Shown: positions 53,331-60,988 of the stretch, piece after piece | Numbering within the stretch: position 1 is the stretch's first letter | How the letters are laid out: every line of letters starts with the position of its first letter | NCBI GenBank assembly: GCA_012719135.1 | Contig: JAAYAW010000017.1 | Span: 1 to 60,988, forward strand | DNA from: Chloroflexota bacterium | GTDB lineage: Bacteria; Chloroflexota; Anaerolineae; UBA1429 | Length of the DNA stretch: 60,988 nucleotides | Direction: 5' to 3' | Translations under genes and position numbers: made by a program | The notes under the pieces: generated by a model | Database searches by the model: none | What the model saw: only the letters and a program-made list of their open reading frames with translations | Told to the model about the DNA's origin: nothing

Positions 53331-55532
53331 CTAGTCTTCAGCATCACTGGCGTCACCGGCTCCGGCGCCGTCAAGGCCCAGTCGCTCCGGCAGCCCCGGT
53401 GCCCAGTCGTACCATCCCGCATCACGAGGCGCCAGCCGGTAAGCGTCCTGGCCCCGCCGCACGGGATGCATCAGCGCAAAGCGCTCAAACTGACGCCCGA
53501 GCTCTGCCGCCAGCGCATCGACAAGCCGGTCTGAGCGATGATCCGGATGGACAAGAGCAAAGCAGTCCACAAGAAGGGCAGTTTCCGGCCCGTACACCGG
53601 CCCCAGCGCGGCAAAGGCCGCGACCTGTTGCTCATCCCCCAGCGCGATCAGCGCAACCCGCCATTCCTCGCCCAGCTCGGGCAAGTACTGCCCGCGCACA
53701 TCATCTGTGCTCACCTGGTCTCCCGTGACCTCGCGGATCAGATGAGCCACAGCCGTGAGATCTCCCGGCAGACAGGGCCGGATTGCGATGTCCTCATCGT
53801 CGCCCTCGCTATCCACGTACTGCACCCACGCGTACTTGCGCCGCAGCGCCGTGGGGAAAAAGGCGTTCAGCACGTCGTAATCCACGCGTTCACCCCAACG
53901 CTGGTACACGCGTGGATCGACGTACGACTTGAGGCTGGTGCTGGTGTTCCATTCGCGTTTGCGTTTACCGATCTCCATCTGGGCGCGGATCTTGCCCAGG
54001 GCCTCGGTTGCACGGGCGCGTCGTTGCAGAGCCTGCTCAACTCTTCGCCGCGCCACGCCCAGCCGCTTGACGTAGCGAGCACGGACCGCATCACGGCTGG
54101 ACTCATCGGCAGCCGACTCGTTCTCCTCAGCCTCGCTCTGGAGAGCGGCATAGCGTTCTCGGCTCTCCCTAGTCTGCGCTGCATACCTTTCGATGCGCGC
54201 CTTGGCCGCCAGGATCCGTTGCTCATAGCGGACTTGGGTATCCTCCCAGGAGCCCCGAACCTGCTTGGTATGGTTGCAGAGCTGCGCCGCCTCGAGGTTG
54301 GCCAGATTGGCGGCGCGCCACTTTTTGTACTCTGGGTCCCGGGCCCTGACCCCGGAAGAAGCCAGGCTGCGCTCAACCACCTTGGTGGCGTGATACGTAC
54401 GGAACTTTTTCGCTGAGAGACCCTTGAGCGTCCGCGAGAAAAAGCCGTTGACCGTGCTGCTGGTGATGTCCGGGAAGAGTTGCGGCAGGGACGCTGCCGC
54501 GTTAGCGTCCGCGCCTTCGGCCGATCGCGAAGGCCGTGCATGGGCGATCAGGTCGGCCAGGCTGTGATAGACCTCTTCCGGCAGAGCCAGCGTCTTGTGC
54601 CAGGGGACCGAGTCCTTGCCCAGGAACTGGAACTCGGCGACGCCGTCCTCGTGCAGCGTGACGTGCTCCGGGCGTAGGGTCGTAGCGCCCACAGTGTCTG
54701 CCTCGTCGGCCTCTTTTTCGTCCCCCACACGCAGGCATAGCCGATCGATCAGATAGCAGGCGGTGGCGACCATCCGCCTGCCCCGGTCTTCCGATTCCAG
54801 GCCTTTTTGGATCGCGGCACGAACGGCGTGCAACTTATCATCCAGCCGGAGCGCCTGATCGAACTTGTCGGCCTCTCGACTCTGCTTGACCGGGGCCGTA
54901 TCGCTTAGCCAGATGTATTTGAGCTTCCCTGTGAGCTTGTCCTTCCAGCGGGCGACCCATAAGGACTCTGGCTGCCACACGATCTGCTCCCAGCCCTCGC
55001 CTAGATCAGGCGTGCCAGGTCCATAGTTCAGGGTGATGTCCTCTTTCCGAGCCCCCTGCTTCCAGCGCCCCCTCAGCGGATGTTGTCCCCGTCCCATAAA
55101 GATGCCACTCGGCTCCACCATATACGTCCCAAGCTCCACCCGCTGGCCGTTGACGATGGCATAGCCGAACTGGGCTTTGAGTTCTTCTCGGACGCGCTTG
55201 CGCTCCGCTGCCAGCGCTTTGCGTTCCTCCTTCGTTTGGGCTTCTTTGCGGCGTCGAGTCTCATCCACCAGCCCATAGTATGGGCTAAAGTCTATCTCCT
55301 CGAGAGACAGCGTCGGACGAACGCCGAGCGCGGCGGAAAAGTCCTCCAGAAAGTTGCCCACAAACACCGGATCTGTGACGTACGGCGTGTCCTTCTTCGC
55401 CGCCCAGGCCAGCGCCATCTCCTCCTGCGCAGGCGTCAGCGCCAGCCGGCGTCCGCGGATGACCACGGACAGACCGGGAGGGTCGGGAAGCTCAGGTACG
55501 ATCACACCGTGATGAATGAGTTGTTCGAGCAC
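53331..55532 (-). CDS. Eukaryotic-type DNA topoisomerase IB with GNAT-like C-terminal extension
   Basis: 733 residues. Residues about 1-200 match the eukaryotic Top1 core lid ([20 protein letters not shown], then [14 protein letters not shown]). Catalytic residues, by comparison with human TOP1, are Arg268 ([12 protein letters not shown]), Lys306 (FLGKDSV), Arg378 (KKFRTYHAT), His421 (LCNHTKQ) and Tyr537 (SLKSYVDPR). A linker coiled coil spans about 430-525, and the C-terminal Top1 domain ends with [11 protein letters not shown]. Residues about 581-733 look like a GNAT fold ([46 protein letters not shown]), but the acetyl-CoA loop glycines are missing. It starts with GTG behind GAGAGG. It relaxes supercoils through a 3'-phosphotyrosine. 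Standard bacterial TopIB is much shorter. Confidence 0.92.
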   Translation of the reverse strand: MLEQLIHHGVIVPELPDPPGLSVVIRGRRLALTPAQEEMALAWAAKKDTPYVTDPVFVGNFLEDFSAALGVRPTLSLEEIDFSPYYGLVDETRRRKEAQTKEERKALAAERKRVREELKAQFGYAIVNGQRVELGTYMVEPSGIFMGRGQHPLRGRWKQGARKEDITLNYGPGTPDLGEGWEQIVWQPESLWVARWKDKLTGKLKYIWLSDTAPVKQSREADKFDQALRLDDKLHAVRAAIQKGLESEDRGRRMVATACYLIDRLCLRVGDEKEADEADTVGATTLRPEHVTLHEDGVAEFQFLGKDSVPWHKTLALPEEVYHSLADLIAHARPSRSAEGADANAAASLPQLFPDITSSTVNGFFSRTLKGLSAKKFRTYHATKVVERSLASSGVRARDPEYKKWRAANLANLEAAQLCNHTKQVRGSWEDTQVRYEQRILAAKARIERYAAQTRESRERYAALQSEAEENESAADESSRDAVRARYVKRLGVARRRVEQALQRRARATEALGKIRAQMEIGKRKREWNTSTSLKSYVDPRVYQRWGERVDYDVLNAFFPTALRRKYAWVQYVDSEGDDEDIAIRPCLPGDLTAVAHLIREVTGDQVSTDDVRGQYLPELGEEWRVALIALGDEQQVAAFAALGPVYGPETALLVDCFALVHPDHRSDRLVDALAAELGRQFERFALMHPVRRGQDAYRLAPRDAGWYDWAPGLPERLGLDGAGAGDASDAED

Positions 55533-55563
55533 CGGGTATCCTCTCGTGCGGTATCAGTCAACA

Positions 55564-55584
55564 GCGGGGCCACGTACGCCCCGC
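55564..55584 (-). other. Hairpin in the topoisomerase IB leader
   Basis: GCGGGGC (55564-55570) pairs with GCCCCGC (55578-55584), with loop ACGTACG-type sequence between. It lies between a TATACT -10-like element (55597-55602) and the GTG start, so it could be a leader structure or the end of the rsmA transcript. Confidence 0.3.
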
Positions 55585-55652
55585 ACCCGACCTACTAGTA
55601 TACATCACCGACTCGACCGGCATGGAATGGGCCGTTTCACGGAGTAGGCGCT

Positions 55653-56498
55653 CTAGTCCTCTTGATAGAGTGCCCGCGTCAGCCCTAGCCAGTCATCGAC
55701 CCCAAGAGCCTGCGGACGGGTTTCCCGTGCGATGCAGGCCGCAAGCAAGGCCGAATCGATGCGGTCCGGCGGCAGACCCAGGTTCGCGCCGAGGCTGTTG
55801 TGCAACTGCTTGCGTTTCTGCTGGAATCCCGCACGCACCACGCGAAAGAACGGCCCGATCATCTCCTCGGGAACGAGCGGCTCGGCGTAGGTGCGGATCG
55901 TCATCACCGCGGATGCCACCTTCGGCCGGGGGTAGAAGGCGCTCGCGGGCACTGAGCAGATCACTTCGGGATCGCCATACGCCTGAACGCTCACGGCGAG
56001 AAGGCTCATGGAACCCGCGGACGCCACAATACGCTCGGCCACCTCTTTCTGTACCATCAAGGTGAGCAGCCCGGGACGGATGCAGGCTGACAGCAGATGC
56101 CTTAGAACTCGCGAGGTAATATAGTACGGCAGGTTCGCTACGACCTTGTAGTGCTCCTGGCGCCCTGCCCCAGTCGAGATCAAGGCCTGAGGATCGAGTT
56201 CAAGGATGTCCCCCTGCACCACGCGCACGTTCGAGCGGCCTTGGAGGGTCTCCTTAAGCACCGCGACCATCCGTGCATCCAGTTCGACCGCCGTCACCTG
56301 CCCGGCACGGTCCGCCAGATAGCGAGTCAGAGTGCCCAGCCCCGGGCCGATCTCGAGAACGTGATCCGCCTCCGCCAGGTCGCTCGCAGCCACGATGCGT
56401 TCATAGGCCCATTCCGCAACGAGCAGGTTCTGACCCAACCCCTTGGAGGGTCGAATCCCGTGGCGCTCCAACAGGTCGCGGATCTCCAGGTCGCTCAT
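55653..56498 (-). CDS. rsmA: 16S rRNA dimethyladenosine transferase (RsmA/KsgA)
   Basis: 281 residues. It dimethylates A1518 and A1519 of 16S rRNA. Motif X RPSKGLGQNLLV, motif I VLEIGPGLGTLT, motif II AVELDARM, motif III QGDILELD and the catalytic VANLPYYITSRVL (NLPY) are all present, then MVQKEVAERI and the C-terminal FQQKRKQLHNSL. ATG 56498 overlaps the stop of the YabE-like gene (ATGA) and has GGAG upstream; the longer frame lies inside that gene. Confidence 0.96.
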   Translation of the reverse strand: MSDLEIRDLLERHGIRPSKGLGQNLLVAEWAYERIVAASDLAEADHVLEIGPGLGTLTRYLADRAGQVTAVELDARMVAVLKETLQGRSNVRVVQGDILELDPQALISTGAGRQEHYKVVANLPYYITSRVLRHLLSACIRPGLLTLMVQKEVAERIVASAGSMSLLAVSVQAYGDPEVICSVPASAFYPRPKVASAVMTIRTYAEPLVPEEMIGPFFRVVRAGFQQKRKQLHNSLGANLGLPPDRIDSALLAACIARETRPQALGVDDWLGLTRALYQED

Positions 56499-58009
56499 TC
56501 GCGCTCCACGGGAAGGTTGGGCACGATCCACGCGATCTGGCTGGCCGGTGGTACCGGCGTCAGGAGATAGACGTCGACCCACCGATACCACATCTCTAGA
56601 TTGTGATCATCAAAGCACAAGTCGATTCGGCGGTTCTGGATGGCCGAGCCGGTATCGCCCGCAAACCCCAGGCCGTATCCCGGCACGTACATCGGCTGGC
56701 GCAACGCCACGACGGAGGGATCCACAGCGATCACGCCCTTGCGCGCGGGTTCCCCAAGCCGCGTGATGCCATACGTGCTGCTGCTCGCAGGCTTTCCCGC
56801 TGTTGCAGCATTGTACGAGGTCGCGAGCATGCGAAGCTTGCGCCAGTACTCCACAGGGCCACTCGGCGTATCCACCTGCCTCACGACGATGCCCGTTCCA
56901 TACTCGATCACCCGAGCCTCCGGCTCTCTGGCAACCCAAGCCTCTTCTTCGGCGCGGCTCACTTCGATCCCATTCTCAAAGTGCACTCGAACCTGCTGGC
57001 GCATGGCCCCTTCCCGACCCCAGTTCGCCGTCCTGCGCTGGTCGATCTCGAGCTCCGGGTTTGGGTCCCAGCGGGTCTCATACGGAATCGGGACCTCCTC
57101 CACATAGTACTCGTCGTAGACTCGGACCACCGAAAGAGAAAGGCCATCTACGATGGGAGCAGTCAGGCCGGGCGAGACCCTGTCCTCCCCCTCAAGCGCG
57201 ATGCCCGTCTCGCCTAGCAACTGCGCCACCGTTTGAGCGCGCGTCCTGTACACACGGAGCTGACCGTCGGCGTCTACGGCCACAGACCGTGCTCGCAGAA
57301 TCTCGACCTGAAGGCCCGGCATGACGCGGCTATCGAGTGAGGGAACCACGCGATCGCCTTCGTACACGTCTATCCCAGCTTGAGAGAGCGCCTCGCTCAC
57401 CGAATCGGCCGTGGTCGTCAACGTGCAGGGAATTCGGCCGTCGCTGATGGTGATCGAGACCGCGCGCCGTACACTGACATACACGGGAACGCGGATCTGC
57501 TCTATCCAAGAACTCAGCGACATCCGTTCAGGACGTGGTACATCGGACAACCGGTGGTCGGCCGCCACAGGCCCGTCATCAGTCCACAGCTGATCGCCGC
57601 GATGCAGAACGATGCCCTTCTCCGCGAGCGCCCCTGCCAGGTCGCCGTCGCTTGTGTAGACCTCGCTCACGCGCCCATCATGGATCACGCGCACAGGCCG
57701 AGCAATGACCAACCGTATCGCGTCGCCAGACCGGAGTTCGTCATCCGTAGGGAGGACGACGGCATCCGCCTCCGCGAGCACCACGCCAAGCTCGTCAAAG
57801 ATGTCGTCCGCGGCGCTGCGCTGGGTGTAGTGAACCAGATCGACACCGTTCACTTGGATCCGAACCGCGGCCCTCGTCTGGCCGTACAGCGTCGCCATGT
57901 ATCCGCCACCCACCAAGAGGCCGAGGGCCGCCCCAGTGCGCCATGGCAACCGCACGAGCCGCAGCAGCGTGCGCGATGCGATCCCCCGAACCCGGAGCCA
58001 GACGTTCAC
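56495..58009 (-). CDS. YabE-like protein: DUF348 repeats, G5 and 3D domains
   Basis: 504 residues. A basic N-terminus and one transmembrane helix (GAALGLLVGGGYMATLYG, about 29-46) precede three DUF348 ubiquitin-like repeats (about 50-265; AADDIFDELGVVLAEADAV, GALAEKGIVLHRGD, ALSQAGIDVYEGDRV), a further repeat-like unit (QLLGETGIALEGEDRV), a G5 domain (about 300-385; YVEEVPIPYETRW...) and a 3D domain (about 405-495) with VIAVDPSVVALRQPMYVPGYGLGFAGDTGSAI... and RIDLCF holding the three Asp. Such proteins are cell-wall lytic or remodelling factors. The start is GTG overlapping the flavoprotein stop, with GGGAG upstream. The pairing with rsmA is conserved in Firmicutes. Confidence 0.9.
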   Translation of the reverse strand: MNVWLRVRGIASRTLLRLVRLPWRTGAALGLLVGGGYMATLYGQTRAAVRIQVNGVDLVHYTQRSAADDIFDELGVVLAEADAVVLPTDDELRSGDAIRLVIARPVRVIHDGRVSEVYTSDGDLAGALAEKGIVLHRGDQLWTDDGPVAADHRLSDVPRPERMSLSSWIEQIRVPVYVSVRRAVSITISDGRIPCTLTTTADSVSEALSQAGIDVYEGDRVVPSLDSRVMPGLQVEILRARSVAVDADGQLRVYRTRAQTVAQLLGETGIALEGEDRVSPGLTAPIVDGLSLSVVRVYDEYYVEEVPIPYETRWDPNPELEIDQRRTANWGREGAMRQQVRVHFENGIEVSRAEEEAWVAREPEARVIEYGTGIVVRQVDTPSGPVEYWRKLRMLATSYNAATAGKPASSSTYGITRLGEPARKGVIAVDPSVVALRQPMYVPGYGLGFAGDTGSAIQNRRIDLCFDDHNLEMWYRWVDVYLLTPVPPASQIAWIVPNLPVERE

Positions 58010-59262
58010 ACGGGCTCCCGAACAGCGCGAGCGGCACCCATCCCGGCCAACCATCCGGAAGTGAACGCAGCCTGCAGGTTGTAGCCCCCGCTATCCCCGG
58101 CGATATCGATCAGCTCACCGGCGAAAAACAGCCCTCTCACAAGTCGGGAGGCCATCGTCTCGGGATCGATCTCGCACGTGGACACGCCTCCCAGCGTCAC
58201 CATCGCCTCCTGGATCGGCCGTGTCGCGACGGCGTGGAGCTCCAGCCCCTTGAGCAGCTGCGCCATCCGTCCGCGCTGGATCGCACTGATCTCGGCGCCG
58301 GGGCGGGCGGCATCGGCGCCAGAGAGCTGTATGATGACCTTCGTGAGAGATCCGGGGGCCATATCACGCATCACGCCCCCCAGACTTGCCCTCCCCGCCA
58401 TGCGGAAACGCTGTGCCAGCGCTGCATCCAGCGCGCCAGCGTCTGTATCCGGCGCCAGATCGATACGAATGGCCACTGCACCGCGCTCAAAGAGACGCCC
58501 GATCCTGGAACTGAGGTTCAGAGTCGCCGGTCCCGAGAGTCCGTAGCTCGTAAAGAGCACGTCTCCGCGCTCGCTGGCAAGCGACGCCGATCCCTGCCGG
58601 GCCTCGAGCATGACATCTTGAAGGCTGACGCCTGCCAGCCCCGCAACCCATGTGTCCGAGCACACAAGCGGTATGAGCCCCGGGGCCGGAGGCACCACAG
58701 AGTGCCCCAGACCCTCCGCCAGCCGGTAACCATCGCCAGTGGAGCCGGTGTTCGGGTAGGAGACGCCTCCGGTCGCAAGCACCACCGCCCCGCCCCCAAT
58801 GGTCAGCGCGTCTATCGCTACCCCGGTCACGCGCCCATCGTCCACGCAGATGCCATTCACGGCTGAGCGGTACCGAAAGGTCACATGCTGAGCCAGACAC
58901 CACGATCGCAGCGCAGCCACCACCATGTGAGCATTCCGTGCCTTTGGGAACACTCGCCCATCGAGTTCGATGGCCGTTGGCATCGCTCTCTCGTTGAAGA
59001 AGGCCATCAGCTCACGAGGGCCAAAACGCGTGAGGCCCGGCGATAGAAAGGGCCCGGCAGATCCCAGATGGGCCGAAGTGGCCTGGGCATCACCGGCGTG
59101 CGAGATGTTTGCCCGGCCGCCGCCGGTGAGCCGGAGCTTGTTGCCCAGCCTCGCCGTCTTTTCAACCAGTAGGACCTCAGCGCCTTCTTCGGCGGCTCGC
59201 CCGGCCGCCATCAGCCCTGCGGGGCCTCCCCCCACTACTACGACCCTGTCCGTCAAACTCAC
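58006..59262 (-). CDS. HI0933-family FAD-dependent oxidoreductase
   Basis: 418 residues. FAD motif VVVVGGGPAGLMAAGRAAEEG at the N-terminus, KLRLTGGGRANISH, and the later GGVSYPNTGSTGDGYRLAEGLG and LFFAGELIDIAGDSGGYNLQ are the HI0933/YhiN signature. The reaction is not established for most members. The start is uncertain: GTG 59262 and TTG 59256 both lie behind GTGGAGAG (TTG has the better spacing), and GTG 59271 is poorer. The open frame continues up to 59493 through the SRP RNA terminator and gene, which cannot be coding. First gene of the run with the YabE-like gene and rsmA. Confidence 0.88.
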   Translation of the reverse strand: MSLTDRVVVVGGGPAGLMAAGRAAEEGAEVLLVEKTARLGNKLRLTGGGRANISHAGDAQATSAHLGSAGPFLSPGLTRFGPRELMAFFNERAMPTAIELDGRVFPKARNAHMVVAALRSWCLAQHVTFRYRSAVNGICVDDGRVTGVAIDALTIGGGAVVLATGGVSYPNTGSTGDGYRLAEGLGHSVVPPAPGLIPLVCSDTWVAGLAGVSLQDVMLEARQGSASLASERGDVLFTSYGLSGPATLNLSSRIGRLFERGAVAIRIDLAPDTDAGALDAALAQRFRMAGRASLGGVMRDMAPGSLTKVIIQLSGADAARPGAEISAIQRGRMAQLLKGLELHAVATRPIQEAMVTLGGVSTCEIDPETMASRLVRGLFFAGELIDIAGDSGGYNLQAAFTSGWLAGMGAARAVREPV

Positions 59263-59275
59263 GCTCTCCACAAGG

Positions 59276-59304
59276 AAAAAAGAGGCGAGAAGACCCCGCC
59301 TCTT
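59276..59304 (-). terminator. Rho-independent terminator of the SRP RNA
   Basis: On the minus strand AAGAGGCG (59304-59297), a 9-nt loop, CGCCTCTT (59287-59280), then TTTT. It directly follows the SRP RNA and precedes the flavoprotein start. Confidence 0.85.
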
Positions 59305-59581
59305 TGTTGGCATCGGCCGTGCACCCTCTGTTGTGACCACTCGCCAGAGCGCACCGATCGGCCAGCTCGGACCAGGCAGCCCCGCGTCACCCGAAGGGAT
59401 CTGCTTACCGCTGCTTCCTTCCGGACCTGACGGGGTTCGCAGGCCTCCGCCGCGCAGGACCCAGTCTTCCACGCCGCCTGACCGGTCATTCACTAACGAG
59501 CAGGCCCCGCGAAAGGGGATTCGATCCCGCTATAGCGGTTTGCGGGTACAGGGCACCGCTAGCTCCCCATCTAGCACGACC
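59305..59581 (-). ncRNA. ffs: Signal recognition particle RNA, large bacterial type
   Basis: On the minus strand the S-domain core appears as GTCAGGTCCGGAAGGAAGCA and GCGGTAAGC at about 59404-59432, the SRP54-binding hairpin with its GGAA loop and conserved internal loops. Upstream, at about 59519-59577, is an Alu-type 5' domain: GTGCTAGATGGGGAG, then TAGCGGTGCCCTGTACCCGC and AAACCGCTATAGCGGG, whose parts pair (AGCGGT/ACCGCT and CCCGC/GCGGG), closed by GGGGA...TCCCC. This is the large (Alu-containing) bacterial SRP RNA. The 5' end is set by a TTGACA/TATCTT promoter, the 3' end by the terminator; the exact processed end is unknown. Confidence 0.9.
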
Positions 59582-59587
59582 GCTATG

Positions 59588-59616
59588 AAGATACCAGCAA
59601 GCGCTCCATCTGTCAA
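59588..59616 (-). promoter_or_regulatory. Promoter for the SRP RNA
   Basis: On the minus strand a consensus TTGACA (59616-59611), 17 nt, TATCTT (59593-59588). Expected transcription start is about 59581. Confidence 0.75.
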
Positions 59617-59652
59617 AGCCCTCCGTCCCTGAGCAGCCCGAGCGCAGGCTGG

Positions 59653-59681
59653 TTGGGTAGTCTCTAGGAGCATGGTATAAT
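59653..59681 (+). promoter_or_regulatory. Promoter for the ABC-F gene
   Basis: TTGGGT (59653-59658), 17 nt, TATAAT (59676-59681) with a TGG extension, about 30 bases before the ATG at 59712. Confidence 0.7.
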
Positions 59682-59711
59682 CGCGACTGCATCTCTTTCC
59701 ACGAGCAAACC

Positions 59712-60988
59712 ATGTCGATCCTTTCCGGCCACAACCTAGCCAAGTACTATGGTGCCCAGGACGTATTTCGGGGCATCAACGTCAGCCTGGCCCGCGGCGA
59801 CAAAGCCGCTCTGGTCGGCCCCAACGGCATGGGCAAGACCACCCTGCTCCGCATCCTGCTGCAACTCGAAGAGCCAACCGAGGGCAGCGTGACCACGGCG
59901 CGCGGGCTGCGCATCGGCTATCTGCCGCAGCACCCAGAGCTCATCAGCACGCATACCGTCTATGATGAGATGCTGACGGTATTTGACGATCTCCGTCATC
60001 AACAGGCCAACTTGCTCCTTCTGGCGGAGCAGATGGGCGATTCGTCCGATCCGGAGGCCGCGATGGAGCGGTACGCCGCCGCCGAGCAGCGCTTTGAGCT
60101 CGATGGTGGATATGCGTACGAAGCACGCATCCGCCGCGTGCTGGGCGGTCTGGGCTTTCGCGAAGACATGTACGACTGGCCGATTGCGGTCCTGAGCGGT
60201 GGCCAAGTCACGCGCGCCCTTCTCGCCCGCCTGCTCCTGCAGGAGCCCGAACTGCTCGTGCTGGACGAGCCAACCAACTACCTGGATCTGGCCGCCCTCG
60301 AGTGGCTCGAGGCTTATCTGCAGGCTCTGCCACAGAGCCTGCTCGTCGTATCCCATGACCGTCGCTTTCTGGATCGAGTGGTCACGCGCATCTGGGAACT
60401 CGACGAGGGACGCCTCGACGTCTACCGTGGCAACTACTCGCACTATACGCGGCAGCGTCAGGAGCGTAGGGAGACCCAGCGCCGCGAGTACGAGGAACAG
60501 CAGGAGCAGATCGCTCGCACGGAGGAGTTCATCCGCCGCTACAAGGCCGGCCAGCGCAGCCGAGAGGCTGCCGGTCGCGAGAAGCGGCTGGCACGTGTTG
60601 AGCGCGTCGCCGCGCCCGAGGCAGAGCGTCGTATGCGTCTGCGCCTGAATACCAACTTGCGCTCGGGAGACAGGGTTCTCATCAGCGAGCAGGGTGTGGA
60701 GGTCGGCTACCGCACGAGGCCGGAGGCGGACTCATCCGGTGAGAAGCCCCATGTGCTCTTTCGCTCCGGCCCGCTCCTCGTGGAGAGGGGCCAGTGTGTC
60801 GCGCTGCTGGGCCCCAATGGCTCCGGCAAGACCACGTTCCTCCGTACGCTGCTCGGTGAAACCGAACTCCTGGGGGGAGACTTGAGGCTGGGGGCCAGCG
60901 TCAAGATCGGCTATCTCTCGCAGACGCAGCACGAGTTGGACCCGGAGTTCACGGTACTTCAGAGAGTGATGGATGCCGGCCACTTTGA
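59712..60988 (+). CDS. ABC-F family ATPase, 3' partial
   Basis: About 425 residues are visible before the frame leaves the window. The first ABC domain has Walker A GPNGMGKTTLL near residue 36, signature LSGGQVTRALLARLL near 163 and Walker B LLVLDEPTNYLDL. A charged linker with paired RR/EE helices follows (about 245-310; FIRRYKAGQRSREA), and the second domain has Walker A GPNGSGKTTFL near 371. There are no membrane segments. This tandem soluble layout is the ABC-F class (Uup/EttA/Vga type), which acts on ribosomes. Which subtype cannot be decided without the end. No clear ribosome binding site precedes the ATG. Confidence 0.92.
   Translation, partial: MSILSGHNLAKYYGAQDVFRGINVSLARGDKAALVGPNGMGKTTLLRILLQLEEPTEGSVTTARGLRIGYLPQHPELISTHTVYDEMLTVFDDLRHQQANLLLLAEQMGDSSDPEAAMERYAAAEQRFELDGGYAYEARIRRVLGGLGFREDMYDWPIAVLSGGQVTRALLARLLLQEPELLVLDEPTNYLDLAALEWLEAYLQALPQSLLVVSHDRRFLDRVVTRIWELDEGRLDVYRGNYSHYTRQRQERRETQRREYEEQQEQIARTEEFIRRYKAGQRSREAAGREKRLARVERVAAPEAERRMRLRLNTNLRSGDRVLISEQGVEVGYRTRPEADSSGEKPHVLFRSGPLLVERGQCVALLGPNGSGKTTFLRTLLGETELLGGDLRLGASVKIGYLSQTQHELDPEFTVLQRVMDAGHF

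Noticed and set aside
59263-59493. N-terminal extension of the HI0933-family protein.
   Set aside because: It would pass through the SRP RNA and its terminator, and the FAD motif already begins near 59256.
59519-59577. A tRNA-like GGATTCGATCCC segment.
   Set aside because: No acceptor stem or anticodon arm can be drawn; it is part of the SRP RNA Alu domain.
1-60988. CRISPR arrays, insertion sequences, prophage genes or integrases.
   Set aside because: No regularly spaced repeats, transposase motifs or phage genes were seen on either strand.

Overview
The window is GC-rich bacterial chromosome with tightly packed, often overlapping genes and no sign of phage, insertion sequences or CRISPR. 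Bacterial ribosomal proteins (L28, L19, a bS22-like peptide), GyrA, RsmA, RlmN, a large SRP RNA with an Alu domain, and the gene order rlmN-rpe / rpmB / asp23-fakA-degV-recG-coaD point to a deep-branching, Gram-positive-like lineage. My best guess is Chloroflexota (Anaerolineae-like). The guess rests on gene content and style, not on any database search.

Layout. 1-2.0 kb: the end of a Tad-pilus TadG-like gene, a DUF192 gene and a convergent TadE-like gene. 2.1-6.0 kb: a likely operon of two small genes and three tandem M42 metallopeptidases. 6.0-10.0 kb: a NagD-type HAD phosphatase facing away from a YedF-like gene, a cyclase (formamidase-like) gene and an orphan IorA-like TPP enzyme. 10.0-17.5 kb: Mre11(SbcD)-Rad50(SbcC)-NurA-small HAS-barrel-like protein-HerA, an archaeal-style double-strand-break resection set in a bacterium. 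17.5-20.3 kb: a GHMP kinase, a small membrane protein and a DivIVA-like gene. This stretch carries a decayed direct duplication in which each copy keeps one intact gene and a remnant of the other. 20.3-29.1 kb: coaD, recG, degV, fakA and asp23 on the minus strand, rpmB on plus, then rpe, rlmN and a YugP-type protease on minus. 29.2-36.7 kb: a UxuA-like gene, then thiI, a beta-propeller lipoprotein, malQ and trxB. 36.8-42.6 kb: a methyltransferase, a deacetylase-type amidohydrolase, a three-repeat secreted protein, a UroD-family protein, a 30-residue bS22-like ribosomal peptide and a DUF123 nuclease-fold protein. 42.6-53.2 kb: a minus-strand block of lipoprotein hydrolase, AlbA/ATPase regulator, gyrA with a very long basic tail, an eIF2B-like protein, mutM, a DEDDh exonuclease fused to a WYL domain, rnhB and rplS. 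53.3-55.5 kb: a eukaryotic-type topoisomerase IB with a GNAT-like C-terminal extension. 55.6-59.3 kb: rsmA, a YabE-like DUF348/G5/3D protein and an HI0933-family flavoprotein. 59.3-61.0 kb: the SRP RNA on minus, and an ABC-F ATPase on plus that runs off the end.

Genome maintenance dominates: end resection (Mre11-Rad50-NurA-HerA), RecG, Fpg/MutM, RNase HII, a DnaQ-type exonuclease, gyrase and TopIB. The most striking items are the full-length eukaryote-like TopIB with all five catalytic residues, the resection operon, the exonuclease-WYL fusion, the duplication scar, the apparent AUA start of the DivIVA-like gene and the unlisted bS22-like gene. Several promoters share a TGN-extended -10 element.
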